A stretch of DNA of 64,000 bases. It comes from Alphaproteobacteria bacterium PA4 (GTDB lineage: Bacteria; Pseudomonadota; Alphaproteobacteria; Sphingomonadales; Sphingomonadaceae). The stretch spans positions 1 through 64,000 of the forward strand of contig NKIQ01000010.1 in the NCBI GenBank assembly GCA_002256005.1, given 5' to 3'. How positions within the stretch are numbered: position 1 is the first letter of the stretch; every line of letters starts with the position of its first letter. Positions 42,790 through 51,491 of the stretch are shown piece by piece. The notes beneath the pieces are model-generated. The model saw only the letters and a program-made list of their open reading frames with translations, did not search any database and was not told the DNA's origin. Made by a program: the position numbers and the translations under genes.

Positions 42790-44634
42790 ATGGGCTTTAC
42801 CGTTCGCCAGATCGCACGCCGCGCCGATGGCGGGGAGATCATCCGCACCCGCGCCTTCGACGGCGCCGAGCTGAGCGTCGGCCGCGGCAGCGATTGCGAT
42901 ATCCAACTTGCCGATCTCGGCCTGATGCTGCGCCATGCCCGGCTGCGGCTGGCCGGCGATGGCCGGGTGGCAGTGGAGGCGATGGGCGGCGTGCCGCTGG
43001 AAATCGCCGGCGCCTTCGTCACCCGCGCCGACCTCGACCCCGGCGACAATCCGACGATCATGCTGGCCGCCCATCGGCTGACCCTGGCGCGCGGCGAAGA
43101 TGGCGGCGTGTTGGTCACCGCCGAGCGCGTGCTTGCCGCCGGCGATGGCAGCGATGCCGCCAGCGAAGCGCAGGTCTTCACGCTGAAAAAGACGCTGCCC
43201 AGCAAGCGCCGGCTGGCCTGGGGGTTGGTGGTGCTGATCCTGGGCCTGGGCCTGGCGCTGCCGCTGTGGGTGATGGCCGGGCGACAGACGGTGCTGCCGC
43301 CGGCGCTGGTGACGGCCGCTGCCCGCAACGCTGCACCGGTGGCAACGCCGGCAAGCGGCTGGCAGCCCGACCGCGTCTGGAGCAGCGGGCCGCTGTCCAC
43401 CGCCCATGCCGGCCTCGCCAACAGCTGCGGCGCCTGCCACGCCAAACCGTTCGAGGCGACGACCGATACCGCCTGCATCGCCTGCCACACGCCCGCCGCC
43501 ATCCCGGCGCACGCCCCGGCGGCGCGGCTGGCGCGCGGGCAGGTGCCGGCCACCGGTCTGGTCGCGGACGTGCACAAGGCATTCAACCTGCCGGAAGGCC
43601 GCTGCGCCAGCTGCCACAAGGAGCATGAGGGGCCGGACGGCGCGCTGCAGGTGGCGGAAAACTTCTGCACCGATTGCCATCGCGGGCTGGCGGCGCGGCT
43701 GCCCGACACGCGCCTCGCCAATGTGCCGGACTGGGGCGGCCATCCCGCCTTCAAGCCGACATTGGTGGTGCAGCCATCGCTGACCGCGCCGCGCTTCGAA
43801 CGCGTGGCGCTGGCCGGGGCGCGCGAGACGTCCGGCCTCGTCTATCCGCACCAGCTGCACCTTTCGACGCGCAACAGCGTCGCCAATATGGTGCGGGCGC
43901 AGGGCCTGCCGGGCAAGAACGGCCTGCTCGCCTGCAATTACTGCCATGTGCCGGACAGTGACGGCGAACGCTTCCAGCCGATCAGCATGGAGAAGAATTG
44001 CGCCGCCTGCCACGACCTCGCCTTTGCCCGCGATGGCGGCGTCGTGCGCACCCTGCCGCATGGCAAGCCCGAACAGGCCGCCGGCATCATCCGCGATTTC
44101 TACCTTGGCCAGGCGCTGTCACCGCGCGCCGGTGTCGCCGCCGCCGATCGCCGCCTGCCGGGCAGCGAGGCGCGGCTGCGCACGCTGGCCTTCACCAGCC
44201 CGGCGCAGGCCCGCGCCCAGGCCGATGCCGCCATCGCCGGCATCTTCGGCAAGGGCGGCACCTGCGCCGAATGCCATGCCATCACCGACACCGGCGGCGC
44301 CAATCTGCTGACCCGCTTCGCCATCAGCCCGGTGACGCTCGCCGACCATTATCTGCCCAAGGGCCGGTTCCCGCACAAACGCCATCTGAGCTATGACGGC
44401 AGGACCGGCGACGCCGCCTGCATCAGCTGCCACAGCGGCGTGCCGCGCTCGAACCTGGCCAGTGATGTGCTGCTGCCGCCGCTGTCGCAATGCGCCACCT
44501 GTCACGGCGGACCGCAGCTGGCGACGGCGGCGCCGGCGACCTGTGCGACCTGCCATGGCTATCATTATGGCGAATCCGGCCATGGCGGCGATGCGCTGCG
44601 CGTGCGGCTGGTCGTGGCGCGGCGCGGGGAGTAG
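42790..44634 (+). CDS. FHA domain - transmembrane - decaheme cytochrome c fusion
   Basis: 614 residues. Residues about 1-115 look like a forkhead-associated domain (LSVGRGSDCDIQLAD ... LRHARLRL), which binds phosphothreonine peptides. One membrane helix at 142-163 (LAWGLVVLILGLGLALPLWVMA) puts FHA in the cytoplasm and the rest in the periplasm. Ten CxxCH haem sites follow: CGACH, CIACH, CASCH, CTDCH, CNYCH, CAACH, CAECH, CISCH, CATCH, CATCH, the first near residue 213 and the last near the end. The pattern suggests a cytochrome c3/NapC-like multihaem fold. No signal peptide; the helix is a signal anchor. Third gene of the redox operon; maturation would need the ccm system encoded next door. 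Confidence 0.85.
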   Translation: MGFTVRQIARRADGGEIIRTRAFDGAELSVGRGSDCDIQLADLGLMLRHARLRLAGDGRVAVEAMGGVPLEIAGAFVTRADLDPGDNPTIMLAAHRLTLARGEDGGVLVTAERVLAAGDGSDAASEAQVFTLKKTLPSKRRLAWGLVVLILGLGLALPLWVMAGRQTVLPPALVTAAARNAAPVATPASGWQPDRVWSSGPLSTAHAGLANSCGACHAKPFEATTDTACIACHTPAAIPAHAPAARLARGQVPATGLVADVHKAFNLPEGRCASCHKEHEGPDGALQVAENFCTDCHRGLAARLPDTRLANVPDWGGHPAFKPTLVVQPSLTAPRFERVALAGARETSGLVYPHQLHLSTRNSVANMVRAQGLPGKNGLLACNYCHVPDSDGERFQPISMEKNCAACHDLAFARDGGVVRTLPHGKPEQAAGIIRDFYLGQALSPRAGVAAADRRLPGSEARLRTLAFTSPAQARAQADAAIAGIFGKGGTCAECHAITDTGGANLLTRFAISPVTLADHYLPKGRFPHKRHLSYDGRTGDAACISCHSGVPRSNLASDVLLPPLSQCATCHGGPQLATAAPATCATCHGYHYGESGHGGDALRVRLVVARRGE

Positions 44635-44691
44635 GCCGTGTCGACATTCAGCATTTCGGCCGTTCTGAACGCTGATTGCGAAGAAACCAGA

Positions 44692-44819
44692 GCCTCCGGC
44701 GGCAGGGGCCGTAGGCCCCAGACCCCATTTATTGGCTACCGCATGGCAACACAGGCGGCCTTTCAGGCAAAATCTGAGCGAAATGGGGTCTGGGGCCTAC
44801 GGCCCCAGCCGCCGGAGGC
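44692..44819. repeat. Palindromic intergenic element, copy H
   Basis: Left arm 44692-44728 (with GCAGGGGCC in place of GCTGGGGCC) and inverted right arm 44783-44819. The spacer is of the class seen in A, F and K. Lies between the convergent decaheme and ctpA genes. Confidence 0.9.
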
Positions 44820-44877
44820 CGCTTCAACCTTGAATGTCGATTCAGCCTAGGCAGCGCGAGGATTTGCGCCGAACCCG

Positions 44878-46236
44878 CTATTTCCGCGCCGCCGCCGGCG
44901 TTGCACCCGCCGCCATCTGCACCGGCGCGCCCGGCGCCAGCCGGGTCAGCAGCTTTGTCGCGTAATCGAGCTGGAAGTCGATGATGCCCTTTTTCTTCAG
45001 CTCCTCGGCGGTGGCGGTGAAGCGCGGGTCGGGCTTGGCATCATTCTCGACGATCTTGTCGGTGCCTTCCTTCAACTCGTTGATGAGGTGCTTGCGCAGA
45101 TCGGCCTCGCGCAGGCGCGGGCGGTCGCCGCGGCTGGCGTCGCTCAGCTGCGGCACGGTGACATCGGGCTCGATGCCGTTTTCCTGCACGCTGCGGCCGG
45201 ATGGGGTGAAGTAGCGCGCCGTGGTCAGGCGGAGCGCAGTATCCTGGCTCATCGGGATCAAAGTCTGGACGCTGCCCTTGCCGAAGCTGCGCTGGCCCAG
45301 CACGATGGCGCGGCGCTGGTCCTGCAGCGCGCCGGCGACGATTTCGGCGGCGGACGCCGAGCCTTCGTCGACGAGTACGACGACCGGCTTGCCGCCGGTC
45401 AGGTCGCCGGGTTTGGCATAATAGCGCTGGATGTCGGCCTTGCTGCGGCCGCGCTGCGAGACGATCTCGCCCTTGTCGAGGAAGACGTCGCTGACCTCGA
45501 TGGCCTGATCGAGCAGGCCGCCGGGGTTGGAGCGCAGATCGACGATATAGCCGGCGAGGTTGGCGCCCAATTGCTTGTCGATGCTGGCGACGGCGGTGCG
45601 GGTGGCGTCGCCGGTCTGCTTGTTGAAGGTCGAGATGCGGATGACGCCGACGGCCCCGCGGGTTTCGAAGCGCACCGGCTTGATCTGGATGATCTCGCGC
45701 TTCAGCGTGAACTCCAGCGGCTTGGTGGCGCCTTCGCGCACCACCGTCAGCTTGACGGTGGTGCCCGGCGCGCCCCGCATCTTGTCGACGGCGTCCTGCA
45801 GGGTCGCGCCATAGATCAGTTCGCCATCCAGATGCGTGATGTAATCGCCGGACTTAATGCCGGCGCGCGCCGCCGGCGTATCGTCGGTGGGCGCGACGAC
45901 CTTGACCGCGCCATCCTCGGTGGTGACGGTCAGGCCGAGACCGCCATATTCGCCATCGGTCGTCTGCCGCATGTTCTGGTAATCGCGGGCATCGAGATAG
46001 GAGGAGTGCGGATCGAGGCTGGCGAGCATGCCGTTGATGGCGCCTTCGATCAGCGTCTTGTCGTCGACCTTGTCGACATATTGCCCGCGCACCCGCTCGA
46101 ACACGTCCATCAGCGCGTCGAGCTGCTTGTAGGTGTCGCTTTCGGCGGCGGCCTTGACGGCGACGGCGCCGGGAATCAGCGCCAGCGCCACGAACGGCAG
46201 GGCCAGCTTCAGACGCGAACGGGTTGCGGGAGACAT
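44878..46236 (-). CDS. ctpA: Carboxy-terminal processing protease (S41 family)
   Basis: Periplasmic tail-specific serine protease, 452 residues. N-terminal signal sequence (RLKLALPFVALALIPGAVAVKA), a CTP helical region (VFERVRGQYVD), a PDZ domain around GLGLTVTTEDGAVKVVAPTDDTPA, and the S41 catalytic dyad: Ser in DEGSASAAEIVAGAL and Lys in GQRSFGKGSVQT. ATG at 46236. The C terminus (about 40 residues) is Ala/Pro-rich. Divergent from the alpha/beta hydrolase gene. Confidence 0.92.
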   Translation of the reverse strand: MSPATRSRLKLALPFVALALIPGAVAVKAAAESDTYKQLDALMDVFERVRGQYVDKVDDKTLIEGAINGMLASLDPHSSYLDARDYQNMRQTTDGEYGGLGLTVTTEDGAVKVVAPTDDTPAARAGIKSGDYITHLDGELIYGATLQDAVDKMRGAPGTTVKLTVVREGATKPLEFTLKREIIQIKPVRFETRGAVGVIRISTFNKQTGDATRTAVASIDKQLGANLAGYIVDLRSNPGGLLDQAIEVSDVFLDKGEIVSQRGRSKADIQRYYAKPGDLTGGKPVVVLVDEGSASAAEIVAGALQDQRRAIVLGQRSFGKGSVQTLIPMSQDTALRLTTARYFTPSGRSVQENGIEPDVTVPQLSDASRGDRPRLREADLRKHLINELKEGTDKIVENDAKPDPRFTATAEELKKKGIIDFQLDYATKLLTRLAPGAPVQMAAGATPAAARK

Positions 46237-46397
46237 GATCGGGACCAGCCTTTGGGGCAGTGAACGCGTGTGAGGATAGCAGATGCCCGGCGCTTGGCCA
46301 GAGCGTCGCTGTCACAGGCCTGCCATGACGCTGTCATGCAACCCTGCCATGTTTCGGGCGTTGCACAGCCCGTGACAGCCACAGGGAGGCCGATCCC

Positions 46398-47198
46398 ATG
46401 CCGATGATCGAAACTGACGATGGCACCGCGCTCTATTTCAAGGAATGGGGCGAAGGCCCGGCGGTGGTGCTGGTGCATGGCTGGCCGCTGAGCGCCGACA
46501 GCTGGGACAATGTCGCGCTCGCGCTCGCTGCGGCCGGCTATCGGGTCATCAGCTATGATCGCCGCGGCTTCGGCCGGTCGGACCAGCCGTGGTCGGGCTA
46601 TGACTATGACACCTTCGCCGATGATCTCGCCAGCGTCATCGAAGTCACCGAGGCGGAAGATCCGGTCATCATCGGCTTCTCGATGGGCGGTGGCGAAGTC
46701 GCGCGTTTCCTCAGCCGCCACGGCGGTGCGTCCAAGGCGGTGCTGATCGCGTCGGTGGTGCCGTTCCTGCTGCAGACCGCGGACCATCCCGCCGGGGCGC
46801 CGCAGGCCGTGTTCGACGGCATGAAGGCCGGCATCTGCGCTGATCGGCCGGCGTTCCTGAAGGGCTTTCTGCAGCAATTCTATGGCGGCCAGGTCAGCGA
46901 TGCCGTCGCCGAACAATCCTTCCAGATCGCATTGCAGGCCGGGCTGAAGGGCACGCTCGACTGTATCGATGCCTTCTCCGGCACCGATTTCCGCCCCGAT
47001 CTCGCCAGCTTCACCATGCCGACGCTGATCATCCATGGCACCGCCGACGCCATCGTGCCGATCGACATCAGCGGCCGCGCCGCCGCCGCCGGCATCCCGC
47101 AGGCGCAGCTGCTGGAGATCGACGGCGGCCCGCACGGCCTGCTTGCCAGCCACAAGGACCAGGTCATCGCGGCGCTGCTGGACTTCCTGGCCGATTGA
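46398..47198 (+). CDS. Alpha/beta hydrolase (non-haem chloroperoxidase / esterase type)
   Basis: 266 residues. Oxyanion motif VLVHGWPLSADSWD, nucleophile elbow GFSMGGGEVARF with the catalytic Ser, acid in IIHGTADAIVPID and His in GGPHGLLASH. This subgroup includes cofactor-free chloroperoxidases and arylesterases; the true substrate is unknown. AGGGAGGC precedes the ATG at 46398. Divergent from ctpA, 160 bases between starts. Confidence 0.87.
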   Translation: MPMIETDDGTALYFKEWGEGPAVVLVHGWPLSADSWDNVALALAAAGYRVISYDRRGFGRSDQPWSGYDYDTFADDLASVIEVTEAEDPVIIGFSMGGGEVARFLSRHGGASKAVLIASVVPFLLQTADHPAGAPQAVFDGMKAGICADRPAFLKGFLQQFYGGQVSDAVAEQSFQIALQAGLKGTLDCIDAFSGTDFRPDLASFTMPTLIIHGTADAIVPIDISGRAAAAGIPQAQLLEIDGGPHGLLASHKDQVIAALLDFLAD

Positions 47199-47273
47199 AG
47201 GCTCTCCATCCCGGCAGGGCGCCGTGCCGGCCGGGCGTGCTACACACCGGCATCCGCCAACAGGATGCTGCCC

Positions 47274-48398
47274 ATGCTCAACCGGCTCGACGACTATCCC
47301 GTGCACCAGACGCCGGAGCCGCTGGCGGTGCTCGCGACCAGCGACCGCAATGCCTATGACCGCACCTGGTTCAACGGCTATGCGCCCGATGGCAGCTATT
47401 ATTTCGGCATTGGCATGGCGGTCTATCCGCACCGCGGCATCCTCGACTGCGCCTTTTCGGTGGTGCGGCCGGGCGGGTTGCAACATTGTTTCTACGGCTC
47501 GCGCCGCGCCCCCATCGAGCGCACCGAGATGCAGGTCGGTCCGTTCCGCATCGAGGTTGTCGAGCCGATGCGGCGCACCCGCGTCATCCTCGACGACAAT
47601 GAGACGGGGCTTGCCTGCGACCTGACCTTTTCCGCCCGCACCGCCGCCATTGAGGAAGCCCGGCAGACGCTGTGGCAGCATGGCCGCCGGGTGATGGACG
47701 CCACGCGCTTCGACCAGTTCGGCCGCTGGTCCGGCAGCATCCGCACGCCGGTGGGTGACATCCACGTCGACGAAAGCATCTGCCGCGGCACCAAGGACCG
47801 CAGCTGGGGCGTGCGCCGCGTCGGCGAGCCCGAAACCGGCGGCGCGCCATCGCTGCCCGGCGGCATCATGTTCCTCTGGGCGCCGCTGGTCTGGGACGAT
47901 CACATCAGCCACGCCATCTTCTTTGACGGATCAAAGGGCGAAGCGCTGGTCCGCGAAGGCATCATTGCGCCACTCTACGCCGCCGAGGCCGATATCCCCG
48001 GCACCGAGGATGGCCGCGACCAGCGCATGGCCACCGCCCGTCACCGCGTCCGCTACCACCCCGGCACACGGTTGGCCGCCCATGCCGAAATCGATCTGGT
48101 CAGCCACGCCGGCGACACGCGCACGATCACGCTCGACCCCCTATTGCGCTTCCAGATGAAGGGGCTGGGCTATGGCCATCCGGTCTGGGGCCAGGGGATG
48201 TGGAAGGGCGAACTCGCCATCGGCGGCGAAGCCTTCGACCCGCTGGCGCTCGACCTGCTGGCACCGGAAAACCTGCACGTGCAACAGGTCGTGCGCGCGT
48301 CGGACGGCAGCCGCAGCGGCACCGGCGTGCTGGAGCAGGTGTGCTTCGGGCCGTACGCGCCGGCGGGGTTCGCGTCATTTCTCGACGGGGCGGTGTGA
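47274..48398 (+). CDS. Hypothetical protein, possibly CrtC/AttH lipocalin-like
   Basis: 374 residues, no signal peptide or membrane helix. The Trp/Gly-rich sequence with segments such as RSWGVRRVGEP and FLWAPLVWDDHISHAIFFD resembles uncharacterised proteins distantly related to hydroxyneurosporene synthase/AttH, which bind hydrophobic ligands in a beta-barrel. I cannot place it more precisely. AGGA is eight bases before the ATG at 47274; a Met at 47265 is also in frame. Converges on rsmB across repeat copy I. Confidence 0.6.
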   Translation: MLNRLDDYPVHQTPEPLAVLATSDRNAYDRTWFNGYAPDGSYYFGIGMAVYPHRGILDCAFSVVRPGGLQHCFYGSRRAPIERTEMQVGPFRIEVVEPMRRTRVILDDNETGLACDLTFSARTAAIEEARQTLWQHGRRVMDATRFDQFGRWSGSIRTPVGDIHVDESICRGTKDRSWGVRRVGEPETGGAPSLPGGIMFLWAPLVWDDHISHAIFFDGSKGEALVREGIIAPLYAAEADIPGTEDGRDQRMATARHRVRYHPGTRLAAHAEIDLVSHAGDTRTITLDPLLRFQMKGLGYGHPVWGQGMWKGELAIGGEAFDPLALDLLAPENLHVQQVVRASDGSRSGTGVLEQVCFGPYAPAGFASFLDGAV

Positions 48399-48430
48399 CG
48401 TTCGGGGGTTGCGGGTTATCGGACGGGGAT

Positions 48431-48542
48431 GCCTCCGGCGGCTGGGGCCTTGGCCCCTGACCCCATTCTTCAGGGCACTCTGTTGGTAACCCGGTACAAA
48501 ATCGATCGGGGTCTGGGGCCTGAGGCCCCAGCCGCCGGAGGC
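48431..48542. repeat. Palindromic intergenic element, copy I
   Basis: Left arm from 48431 (with CCCTGACCCCAT in place of CCCAGACCCCAT) and inverted right arm about 48505-48542. Lies between the convergent gene at 47274 and rsmB. Confidence 0.88.
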
Positions 48543-48547
48543 AAAAC

Positions 48548-49837
48548 TCAGAGCTTCCGCATCCGCCCGATGAAGAACCCGTCCATACCGCCTTCGGCCG
48601 CCAACGCGCCCGGCAGCGTCCGCACCCAGCCGTCCGCGGTCGGCAGCAGCCCCAGCGGCAGTTCCGCCGCCTCGAACGGCCGCCGCGGCAGGGTGGCGAC
48701 GACGCGTTCGGCGATCCGTTCGCCTTCGCGCGGGTCGAGCGAGCAGGTGGCGTAGATCAGCGTGCCGCCGGGTTTCAGCCAGGCGGCGGCGCGGCGCAGC
48801 AGGGCGGCCTGCAACATGGTCAGCGGGGTGAGGTCGCGGCTGCCCTTCAGGTGCAGCACATCGGGGTGGCGGCGGAAGATGCCGGTGGCCGAACAGGGCG
48901 CATCGAGCAGGATGTGATCGAACAGCCGGCCGGGTTCCCAGCGCAGCGCGTCACCGGCGGCGAGCGTGGCGGACAGGCCGGTGCGGGCGAGGTTCTCGCG
49001 CACCCGCTCCAGCCGCGCGTCGGAGACATCGACGGCGGTGACCTCGGCGCCGGCGGCGGCGAGTTGCAGCGTCTTGCCGCCGGGCGCGGCGCAGAGGTCG
49101 AGCACCGATTCGCCGGGCTGCACGCCCAGCAGCCGCACCGGTAGCGAAGCGGCGAGGTCCTGCACCCACCAGGCGCCTTCGCTGAACCCCGGCCATTCGG
49201 TGACATTGCCGCCGCGCTCCTTCGATCGCGGCACGCGGACATGGCCGGGCAGCAGCGACACACCGCCCAGCGCCATGGCCCAATGCTCGCTCTCGGCCGG
49301 GTCGCGCAGCGTCAGGTCGGTCGCCGGTTCCTCGGCCAGCGACAGGGCGGCGGCATCGGCAACCTCGGGGCCCCAGTCCATCGCCCAGCGGATAGCGAAC
49401 AGATCGGGCAGGTGCGGCGCCGGCGGCAGTTCGGCGGGGCGGCGGATGAGGTTGCCGAGCACGCCATGCACCAGCCGGCGGGGGCCGCCTTCCACCAGCG
49501 GCAGCGCGGTGGCGACGGCGGCGTGCGGCGGCGTACCGAGCCGCAGCCAGCCGGCCAGCGCGATGCGCAGCACCATCCGGGCGCGGGCATCGTCGGGCAG
49601 CGGCTTGGGCGTCGCCGAATCGATCAGTGCGTCGAGATCGGGCAGCCAGCGCAGCACGGTGGCAGCGAGGTTGCGCGCCAGCGCGCGGTCATTGGCGAGT
49701 GGTATCCCGTCGAGCGCATTGTCGAGCGCCAGCTCCAGCGGCGTGCCGCGGCCGAGCACGGCCATAAGCAGGCGCAGCGCGCCGCGGCGGGCGGCGACAC
49801 CGGTGACGGCGGGCGGGGGCAGGTCCCTAGCGATCAC
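48548..49837 (-). CDS. rsmB: 16S rRNA cytosine-C5 methyltransferase RsmB
   Basis: SAM-dependent m5C967-type rRNA methyltransferase, 429 residues. N-terminal NusB-like helical domain (about 15-140: LLMAVLGRGTPLELAL, LARNLAATVLRWL), then a Fmu catalytic domain: VLDLCAAPGGKTLQLAAAG (SAM), VTAVDVSDARLERV, and the two cysteines DAPCSATG and YATCSLDPREGE. ATG at 49837. The start lies ten bases inside the end of the upstream SDR gene, so the two are coupled. Confidence 0.9.
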   Translation of the reverse strand: MIARDLPPPAVTGVAARRGALRLLMAVLGRGTPLELALDNALDGIPLANDRALARNLAATVLRWLPDLDALIDSATPKPLPDDARARMVLRIALAGWLRLGTPPHAAVATALPLVEGGPRRLVHGVLGNLIRRPAELPPAPHLPDLFAIRWAMDWGPEVADAAALSLAEEPATDLTLRDPAESEHWAMALGGVSLLPGHVRVPRSKERGGNVTEWPGFSEGAWWVQDLAASLPVRLLGVQPGESVLDLCAAPGGKTLQLAAAGAEVTAVDVSDARLERVRENLARTGLSATLAAGDALRWEPGRLFDHILLDAPCSATGIFRRHPDVLHLKGSRDLTPLTMLQAALLRRAAAWLKPGGTLIYATCSLDPREGERIAERVVATLPRRPFEAAELPLGLLPTADGWVRTLPGALAAEGGMDGFFIGRMRKL

Positions 49838-50666
49838 GGCCTCCTATGAACGCGCCGATCCGCTTGAAATAATTCACCGGGAACAGCCGGGTCATCCAGT
49901 CGATGAAGCGGGCATCGGGGCCGATCAGCACGCGATGCTGGCGGCGCTCCATGCCGGCAATGATGGTGGCGGCGGCCTGTTCCGGCGTCGTCCGCGCCGC
50001 CTTTTCGAACTCCGCGGCGAAATCGAGATCGGTGCGGGTGCCGGGCATCGTCGCGATCATCTTGGCGTTCTTCGCGACATTGGTCTTGATGCCGCCGGGG
50101 TGGACGCGGATGACGCAGATGCCGGGATCGGTGACCCCCAGCTCCAGATGCAGCGCCTCGGTCAGCCCGCGCACGGCATATTTGGAGGCATTATAGGCGC
50201 TCTGGGTGGGGTAGCCCATCAGGCCGAACACCGAGGAGATGTTGACCAGCCAGGCACTGCCGGTCTGCGTTGCCTGCGCGCGCAGATGCGGCAGCGCAGC
50301 GCGGCAGCCTTCGACGACACCGCCGAAATTCACGTCCATGACCCGGTCGAAATCGGCGCGCGGCGTCTGTTCGAACGGCGCCGACACGGTGAGGCCGGCA
50401 TTGTTGATGATGCCATCCAGCCGGCCGAATTCGGCGACGGCGCCATCGACCCAGGCGGTCAGCGCGCCGGTATCGGTGACGTCCAGCGTGGTGATGCTGG
50501 CCGGGCGGTTGCCGAGCAGGGCGCGGGTTTCGGCAAGGCCCGCCGCATCCTTGTCGGCCAGCGCCAGCACCGCGCCCCTTTCGGCCAGGCCCAGCGCCAG
50601 TGCGCGGCCGATGCCGCTGCCGGCGCCGGTGATGGCGATCACCCTGTTGTCGAACGTGTCGGCCAT
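49827..50666 (-). CDS. Short-chain dehydrogenase/reductase
   Basis: 279-residue classical SDR. The cofactor motif TGAGSGIG at 14-21, NNAG near 89, and catalytic SSVFG ... YNASKYAV (Ser, Tyr, Lys) are all present. Asp at the end of the second strand (ALADKD) suggests NAD(H) preference. The substrate is unknown. It overlaps the rsmB start by ten bases. Divergent from the small SDHAF4-like gene. Confidence 0.87.
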   Translation of the reverse strand: MADTFDNRVIAITGAGSGIGRALALGLAERGAVLALADKDAAGLAETRALLGNRPASITTLDVTDTGALTAWVDGAVAEFGRLDGIINNAGLTVSAPFEQTPRADFDRVMDVNFGGVVEGCRAALPHLRAQATQTGSAWLVNISSVFGLMGYPTQSAYNASKYAVRGLTEALHLELGVTDPGICVIRVHPGGIKTNVAKNAKMIATMPGTRTDLDFAAEFEKAARTTPEQAAATIIAGMERRQHRVLIGPDARFIDWMTRLFPVNYFKRIGAFIGGRDR

Positions 50667-50751
50667 GTTGCCGCTGACCCTTTCCCGATGGCCCGGCCGG
50701 GCCTAATATGCCGCCACCTAGCGCAGTTATGCGCGATACGGAAACCCGGCC

Positions 50752-50919
50752 ATGCCCCGCCCGCCCAATACCGACTATGTTCCGCCGCAATCGCCGCCGG
50801 TGCCACAGCCCGATCCGCTGCCTGCCGCCGATGCCGCCACCGAAGTCGGCGGCCGCCAGGGCCTCGATCCCGTCCGCTATGGCGACTGGGAAAAGGGCGG
50901 CATCGCGGTCGATTTCTGA
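50752..50919 (+). CDS. SDHAF4-like (DUF1674) small protein
   Basis: 55 residues. A proline-rich N terminus, then GGRQGLDPVRYGDWEKGGIAVDF, which carries the DUF1674 / SDHAF4 signature (GxxPxRYGDWExxGxxxDF). Eukaryotic SDHAF4 helps load flavinylated SdhA into succinate dehydrogenase; bacterial members are assumed to do the same. The stop overlaps the next start (TGATG), so it is coupled to the GFA gene. Too short for most ORF tracks. Confidence 0.8.
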   Translation: MPRPPNTDYVPPQSPPVPQPDPLPAADAATEVGGRQGLDPVRYGDWEKGGIAVDF

Positions 50920-51308
50920 TGGCGGAACAGCATGAAGGGTCCTGCCTGTGCGGGGCCGTCGCCTTCACGGTGATCGGATCGCTTGCGCCGCCCGACGCCT
51001 GCCATTGCAGCCAGTGTCGCAAACAATCCGGCCATTACTGGGCCGCCATCGAGGTGGAGCGGGCGGCGCTCACCATCACGGGTGACGACAGTCTCAACTG
51101 GTTTCAGTCCAGCCCCGATGTCCGGCGCGGCGTTTGCCGCACCTGCGGATCATTCCTGTTCTGGGACCGACTGACGCTCGACACGATCGATGTTGCAATG
51201 GGGGCGTTCGACACCCCGACCGGCCAGCGCCTGCGCAAACACATCTTCGTCGCCGACAAAGGCGACTATTACGACATCGCGGACGGCCTGCCCCAGCAGG
51301 GGGCCTGA
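50919..51308 (+). CDS. GFA (glutathione-dependent formaldehyde-activating) family protein
   Basis: 129 residues with the CENP-V/GFA zinc pattern: GSCLCGAV, then CHCSQCRK, then CRTCGSFLFW. The fold binds zinc and, in the founding member, glutathione; most family members are uncharacterised. TGATG overlap with the SDHAF4-like gene. Converges on the DUF3237 gene across repeat copy J. Confidence 0.85.
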   Translation: MAEQHEGSCLCGAVAFTVIGSLAPPDACHCSQCRKQSGHYWAAIEVERAALTITGDDSLNWFQSSPDVRRGVCRTCGSFLFWDRLTLDTIDVAMGAFDTPTGQRLRKHIFVADKGDYYDIADGLPQQGA

Positions 51309-51342
51309 TGCCCGTTCCGGGCGTTTAGGCCGGCAAAAAATA

Positions 51343-51466
51343 GCCTCCGGCGGCTGGGGCCGCAGGCCCCAGACCCCATGCGGGGGCTCGGCCCAAGCGC
51401 GACCGTGTTGATCCTTGGGCGGCAATCGATTGGGGTCTGGGGCCTGCGGCCCCAGCCGCCGGAGGC
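51343..51466. repeat. Palindromic intergenic element, copy J
   Basis: Left arm 51343-51379, inverted right arm about 51429-51466. Spacer shares GGGCTCGGCCCAAGCG and flanking bases with copy D in the opposite direction. Lies between the convergent GFA and DUF3237 genes. Confidence 0.9.
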
Positions 51467-51491
51467 TCTCCCTTGTGCCCTTGCCTGACCG

